Origin: an uncultured Eubacteriales bacterium
GTDB taxonomy: Bacteria > Bacillota > Clostridia > Oscillospirales > CAG-272
DNA: 43,419 nucleotides
Assembly: GCA_900545935.1 (NCBI GenBank)
Contig: URAP01000015.1
Span: forward strand, 1 to 43,419
Direction: 5' to 3'
How positions within the stretch are numbered: position 1 is the first letter of the stretch; each line of letters begins with the position of its first letter. The translations under genes were made by a program, and so were the position numbers. Positions 40,319 through 43,419 of this stretch are shown here, in pieces. The notes beneath the pieces are model-generated. The model saw only the letters and a list, made by a program, of their open reading frames with translations. It had not been told where the DNA came from and ran no database searches.

Positions 40319-41527
40319 ATGAAGAAAGCATTATCATTTTTACTTACGCTTGTTATGTCACTGACTGTTGTCGCAGCAGGGGCATTCTCGGTCGACGCGG
40401 CAGAGAATCTGTTCCTGAGGTTTGATGATCTTATCGCATATGTTTTGTCGATCGGCAATAAGGCAGACATAGACTCAAACGATATCGGATATTGGACATT
40501 TTGCCAGTACGATTCGGTCTACGGTGATGATTACACCACGGGACGCTGGGAGAATGGAAAGTTTAATGCGGTCGAGGACGGTCTCGGATTGGATATTTCT
40601 TATCCGGCAGATAAGTTTGAGACGGTGGCACATCGACTGTTTACTTTTGACGGTACTCTCAAAGATATGATCGAAAAAGAAAATGATCCGGACAGTCAGC
40701 TTGTTTACGATGTCGAAAATAACAGATATGTTTATATGCTTCGCGGAAAAGGCGGAATACCATTCAGAGTAAACGGATATATTCCGCAGGATAACGGAAG
40801 CTTTGATGTTTATATTCAGGAGGGCGATTTTATCGAAGATGGCGAAACATACGGAGAGGTTTGGTACGATAAGTACTACAAGCTAAATGTTTCGTTTGAC
40901 GATGTTCTGACGAGAGTTAACAGCTGCGTGGTGCTCGATGAGCTGCCGAGCGAGAACCTTGTGGCAAAGCCCGAGTATACATATGACTGTGAAGATGATA
41001 TCGTACTCAATGCAGACATGACGCTTCCTTTCCCGGACGGTACGCACATTTCTGCCAAGCACGCCTCCGATGAGGTTGTTGCGGCAGCAAAGAAGGCTCT
41101 CGCAAATACTGCCGGACCTAATATGGTCGTATTTGATATTACCGCTACGCTTAACGGCGAAGTGGTTCAGCCTGCCGACGGTACGGTCAGTCTGACCTTC
41201 GTTGTTCCCGAGACGCTTTCGATGGACGGACTCAAGCTGTTTCATATAGACTCAGAGGGAAAACTCACGGAGATTACTCTGAACTCAGTCAATAAGGATT
41301 CACATTTCGTAATCGCTGAACTGACTCATTTTTCGACCTATATTTTCTGCAATGTCGGAGATGTAAACGGCGATGACTCGCTTGATACAAGGGGTCTTGT
41401 ACGCTTGATGAAGTATATTGCGGTCGACGGCGTTGGCATTGAGGCTTCCTCTCCCGATGTAAATGCGGACGGTACTGTCAATACCGCAGATCTCGTTCGT
41501 CTGATGAAGATGATATCCGAGGGCTGA
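40319..41527 (+). CDS. secreted protein with C-terminal dockerin-like module
   Basis: The 402-residue protein has a clear signal peptide (MKKALSFLLTLVMSLTVVAA, cleavage near VDAAE). The middle is of unknown family, acidic and Tyr-rich (residues about 30-330), and contains one segment with beta-sandwich feel (ADGTVSLTFVVPETLSMDGL, then FHIDSEGKLTEI and VIAELTHFSTYIF). The last 55 residues form a type I dockerin-like pair of calcium loops: DVNGDDSLDTRGLVRLMKYI and DVNADGTVNTADLVRLMKMI. The first repeat has Gly where Asp is usual (TRGL for AxDL). Dockerins plug into cohesins on cell-surface or cellulosomal scaffolds. No catalytic domain is recognised. CAGGAG precedes the ATG. Confidence 0.8.
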   Translation: MKKALSFLLTLVMSLTVVAAGAFSVDAAENLFLRFDDLIAYVLSIGNKADIDSNDIGYWTFCQYDSVYGDDYTTGRWENGKFNAVEDGLGLDISYPADKFETVAHRLFTFDGTLKDMIEKENDPDSQLVYDVENNRYVYMLRGKGGIPFRVNGYIPQDNGSFDVYIQEGDFIEDGETYGEVWYDKYYKLNVSFDDVLTRVNSCVVLDELPSENLVAKPEYTYDCEDDIVLNADMTLPFPDGTHISAKHASDEVVAAAKKALANTAGPNMVVFDITATLNGEVVQPADGTVSLTFVVPETLSMDGLKLFHIDSEGKLTEITLNSVNKDSHFVIAELTHFSTYIFCNVGDVNGDDSLDTRGLVRLMKYIAVDGVGIEASSPDVNADGTVNTADLVRLMKMISEG

Positions 41528-41562
41528 TCTCCGACAGCGGAAAACAAATCACGATAATTTTG

Positions 41563-41598
41563 AGACCTACGGAGACGTAAGTGCGCCTCCGTAGGTCT
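41563..41598 (+). terminator. hairpin terminator after the dockerin gene
   Basis: AGACCTACGGAG and CTCCGTAGGTCT pair perfectly over 12 bp, followed by a weak T-rich tail (TGATTATATATT). The remaining gap to 41763 shows no gene. Confidence 0.75.
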
Positions 41599-41763
41599 TG
41601 ATTATATATTGCGTAATTATGCCGTGCCGTTTTGATATTGCTCTGTCTAATATATGCGGTTGATGCATACGAGTGAGTATTGTACATCGGTGTTAGTTTA
41701 AGGCTTGGCAAATAATATCCGAAGTTTGGATTTGCCGGCGAAATGACGCAGTGAATAATATAG

Positions 41764-41787
41764 CCGGAGCAGGGAAGGCTGCTCCGG
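41764..41787 (-). terminator. hairpin downstream of the phosphatidyltransferase gene
   Basis: CCGGAGCAG and CTGCTCCGG form a perfect 9-bp stem with a 6-base loop, 48 bp past the stop of the minus-strand gene. The T tract on that strand is poor (CTATATTATT), so termination is probable but not certain. Confidence 0.45.
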
Positions 41788-41835
41788 AATAAAAAAATGC
41801 TATATATGGTTTATCCGAGATATTATCTCGTCTGC

Positions 41836-42378
41836 TTATCTGTTCCGTGTATCCCAGAGCCCGAGCGAATCGTTTATACCGATTATGTGCATGATAAGCT
41901 CTTCCGTCGACGCAAGTGCCGCAACCGAGCATACGCCGATCGCATAAACGGTGAAGAATGAGCAGTTGACAAGGTACGGAGCAAAGAACACTCCCGCGCC
42001 GGTTACCTTATTGAGCAGGGTATGCACCGAAGCAAAGCGGTGCTGCTTTATCGCGCTTACCGCATACGAAGCGAGTCGGACGACCAGTACCGCTGCTACC
42101 GCATACCAATACGAATGCGGCAGAACGCTGTAATACTCCGGCAGTACACGCGATATCATCACAATATAAAATGTAATATCCGAAACACTGTCGAGTTTTG
42201 AGCCGAAATCCGTGACCGCGTCGAGTTTTCTTGCAATAAAGCCGTCGCAGGCATCTGTAAGTCCGCAGATCGTGTATACCGCAAAGAATGGTGCAGTCAT
42301 CGGCGGAACGAAAAGCAAAATAATTGCCCCGAAAAGTCTCACAGAGGTTATCATATTCGGAATCATTTTGTAATTCAT
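41836..42378 (-). CDS. CDP-alcohol phosphatidyltransferase (PgsA-like)
   Basis: The start is ATG 42378 (MNYKMIPNMITSVRLFGAII) with a TTGAGG site; the frame is open further but that part lies beyond the likely leader. The 180-residue membrane enzyme has the CDP-alcohol phosphotransferase motif DACDGFIARKLDAVTDFGSK followed by LDSVSD (D-x2-DG-x2-AR-x8-G-x3-D-x3-D), and about five or six membrane helices. Size and N-terminus resemble phosphatidylglycerophosphate synthase, but phosphatidylserine or inositol synthases share the motif. It has its own promoter and is monocistronic. Confidence 0.85.
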   Translation of the reverse strand: MNYKMIPNMITSVRLFGAIILLFVPPMTAPFFAVYTICGLTDACDGFIARKLDAVTDFGSKLDSVSDITFYIVMISRVLPEYYSVLPHSYWYAVAAVLVVRLASYAVSAIKQHRFASVHTLLNKVTGAGVFFAPYLVNCSFFTVYAIGVCSVAALASTEELIMHIIGINDSLGLWDTRNR

Positions 42379-42438
42379 AAAAAACCTCAAACGTCTGATA
42401 TCGTACACTGCGGCATCTCTCCGAAGCATCCATACTTT

Positions 42439-42467
42439 ATTATACCACGTAAGGAAAAAAAGTGCAA
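42439..42467 (-). promoter_or_regulatory. sigma-A promoter of the phosphatidyltransferase gene
   Basis: On the minus strand TTGCAC and TATAAT are separated by 17 bp, with a leader of about 55 nt to the ATG. Confidence 0.75.
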
Positions 42468-42669
42468 GTTATTTACCAAAAAAATTGGTATTACATTTGT
42501 GTAAGCTTTGTATTTTTTTCGAACGGGTATATTTCGCTTAGGACGATTTCTTTGCTTTTTATCTGTTTTGATTGTAGTCGCATGCCGCAGCTCTTATTCA
42601 CCGTTTAACAGATATAAATCGAACAATTATATATATTTAATCGGCAATATTATTATGCATAATATACAC

Positions 42670-42698
42670 TTGATTTTCGCTTATAAAAGTGATATAAT
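42670..42698 (+). promoter_or_regulatory. promoter of tRNA-Trp
   Basis: TTGATT (42670-42675), 17-bp spacer, TATAAT (42693-42698), ending 26 bp before the tRNA. The stretch 42480-42669 upstream is A+T-rich with no gene. Confidence 0.75.
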
Positions 42699-42722
42699 CA
42701 TTATGTTACATCAATTAAACAT

Positions 42723-43157
42723 TTAGGGGTATAGCTCAGTTGGTAGAGCAGCGGTCTCCAAAACCGCGTGTCCAGAGTTCGAGTCTTTGTGCCCCTGCCA
42801 ATGCCTTGAAAGCCCTGAGTTTCTTAGAGACTCAGGGCTTTCTTTTTGTTGAAATCCTGTTGATTTCGGATTGTTTTTTTCATCCTCATAACTTTCCCTG
42901 CGTAGATCCTGAATCAGTTTGGATTCTTTGTTGTATGCCATATGTCCGGACAGACACTCTAAAAGCCGCCCCTTTTCCGTGAACGCAATAGGTGCACAGA
43001 TGATGATGTCGGCATAGTCGGTGGCTCGGAGCTTTTTCGGGTGCTCTGGCAGGCAGGCGTTCAGCTCCGACAGCCGGGTCGGGTCAACATAGCGCTTCAG
43101 TATATCAAGGATATTCATAATGAGCAGTTCTTTTTCGGTTGTTTTAGCATCAAGCAT
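42723..43157 (-). CDS. unknown protein whose frame runs antisense through terminator and tRNA
   Basis: The 144-codon frame begins with MLDAKTTEKELLIMNILDIL, its start overlapping the stop of the upstream gene by 8 bases. The first 95 codons look like a genuine soluble protein (RATDYADIIICAPIAFTEKG, LLECLSGHMAYNKESK). From about codon 105 the frame reads backwards through the tRNA terminator and the tRNA itself (HWQGHKDSNSGHAVLETAAL is antisense tRNA), so the natural C-terminus is probably lost. This suggests a gene cut by integration or recombination at the tRNA 3' end. Family unknown. Confidence 0.5.
   Translation of the reverse strand: MLDAKTTEKELLIMNILDILKRYVDPTRLSELNACLPEHPKKLRATDYADIIICAPIAFTEKGRLLECLSGHMAYNKESKLIQDLRRESYEDEKNNPKSTGFQQKESPESLRNSGLSRHWQGHKDSNSGHAVLETAALPTELYP
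42725..42800 (+). tRNA. tRNA-Trp (anticodon CCA)
   Basis: A full cloverleaf is visible: acceptor AGGGGTA with TGCCCCT, D arm with AGCTCAGTTGGTAGAGC, anticodon stem GCGGT/ACCGC around loop CTCCAAA (anticodon CCA), T arm CAGAG/CTTTG with TTCGAGT, discriminator G and an encoded CCA end. Confidence 0.97.
42808..42847 (+). terminator. intrinsic terminator of tRNA-Trp
   Basis: GAAAGCCCTGAGT and ACTCAGGGCTTTC form a perfect 13-bp stem, followed by T5. Confidence 0.95.
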
Positions 43158-43419
43158 CCTCAGATAATTTAATGAACGAGTCGAAGTTCTTTATCTTATC
43201 CGCATCTCCCCGACGGTTCAGCGAAACAAACAGCGCCGCCGCTCTCGCCTGACAGTTCAGACTCCTCTCGGAATTGAATTCGATGTCCGAAAAGGAATCG
43301 TAAGAGAGAAGAAGCTTTGCAAGACTTGGATTTTCGAACAGCGCATTACAGTAAATATAATCGTAAAACGCAGTTTTCGGCTCGGTGGGGAACTCTTGTC
43401 CCTCAAAGGTAAATCCGAC
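43150..43419 (-). CDS. unknown protein, 5' end outside window
   Basis: The last 89 codons of a minus-strand gene: GFTFEGQEFPTEPKTAFYDY, then NALFENPSLAKLLLSYDSFS and FNSERSLNCQARAAALFVSL, ending SFIKLSEDA. It is tightly coupled (8-base overlap) to the next gene. From memory the sequence resembles the C-terminal part of NADAR-type antitoxins of DarT1 ADP-ribosyltransferase systems, but I hold this with low confidence since the start and any toxin gene lie outside the window. Confidence 0.55.
   Translation of the reverse strand, partial: VGFTFEGQEFPTEPKTAFYDYIYCNALFENPSLAKLLLSYDSFSDIEFNSERSLNCQARAAALFVSLNRRGDADKIKNFDSFIKLSEDA

Noticed and set aside
1..43419. CRISPR array, insertion sequence with transposase, or rRNA
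   Set aside because: None found: no regularly spaced repeats of 25-40 bp, no transposase-like protein and no rRNA sequence were seen. The 14-bp array at 11942 has no spacers.

Overview
The window looks like chromosomal DNA of a spore-forming Clostridia, most likely a gut member of the Oscillospirales/Ruminococcaceae. The evidence is a G+C-rich Firmicute style (sigma-A -35/-10 boxes with 17-bp spacers and GGAGG-type ribosome binding sites), spoIVB and cwlD (sporulation genes), an archaeal-type asd, a bacterial-type GlnRS, and a secreted protein ending in a dockerin-like calcium-binding tail. Species cannot be assigned from sequence alone.

Layout. 1-5.2 kb: 3' part of a ZIP metal transporter (minus), a DtxR-like palindrome, a MATE exporter, homoserine dehydrogenase, and a membrane-anchored transglutaminase-fold protein that has lost its catalytic Cys and His. 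5.2-10.8 kb: a metallo-beta-lactamase-fold hydrolase, then gltX, glnS and asd in one direction. 11-13.2 kb: a small DUF11-repeat protein followed by an array of 14-bp degenerate repeats, then a LicC-like nucleotidyltransferase with an N-terminal winged helix. 13.2-18 kb: a strikingly A+T-rich cassette (about one third G+C by eye), clearly unlike its surroundings, encoding a 50-residue acidic peptide, a DUF3267-type membrane metallopeptidase, a transglutaminase/cysteine-peptidase-like protein with an intact Cys-His-Asp triad, and an ABC exporter without a peptidase domain. Gene debris and a long hairpin lie around it. 18-22.9 kb: a surface-polymer operon of a membrane sulfatase/phosphoglycerol-transferase-like protein, a small YIDPS-motif membrane protein, and a YidC insertase fused to a CDP-glycerol glycerophosphotransferase-like domain.

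23.0-30.8 kb: a complete F-type ATP synthase operon (atpI-like, B, E, F, H, A, G, D, C). Its c subunit carries two carboxylates at the ion-binding site and its epsilon subunit lacks the C-terminal helical domain. 31-34.8 kb: spoIVB (minus), a PepD-type dipeptidase, a 110-bp imperfect palindrome and an unknown membrane protein. 35-37.4 kb: a minus-strand MerR-controlled redox operon in decay, with an in-frame amber codon in the regulator and a central deletion in the aldo/keto reductase, while the lipoprotein and flavin reductase genes between them look intact. 37.6-41.6 kb: cwlD, radA and a dockerin-tailed secreted protein. 41.8-43.4 kb: a CDP-alcohol phosphatidyltransferase, tRNA-Trp(CCA), and what may be the edge of an accessory element whose first gene runs antisense through the tRNA.

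The two regions most worth follow-up are the A+T-rich peptide-processing/export cassette at 13.6-17.6 kb and the YidC-glycerophosphotransferase fusion operon at 18-22.9 kb. All family assignments are from motif recognition; no database search was run.
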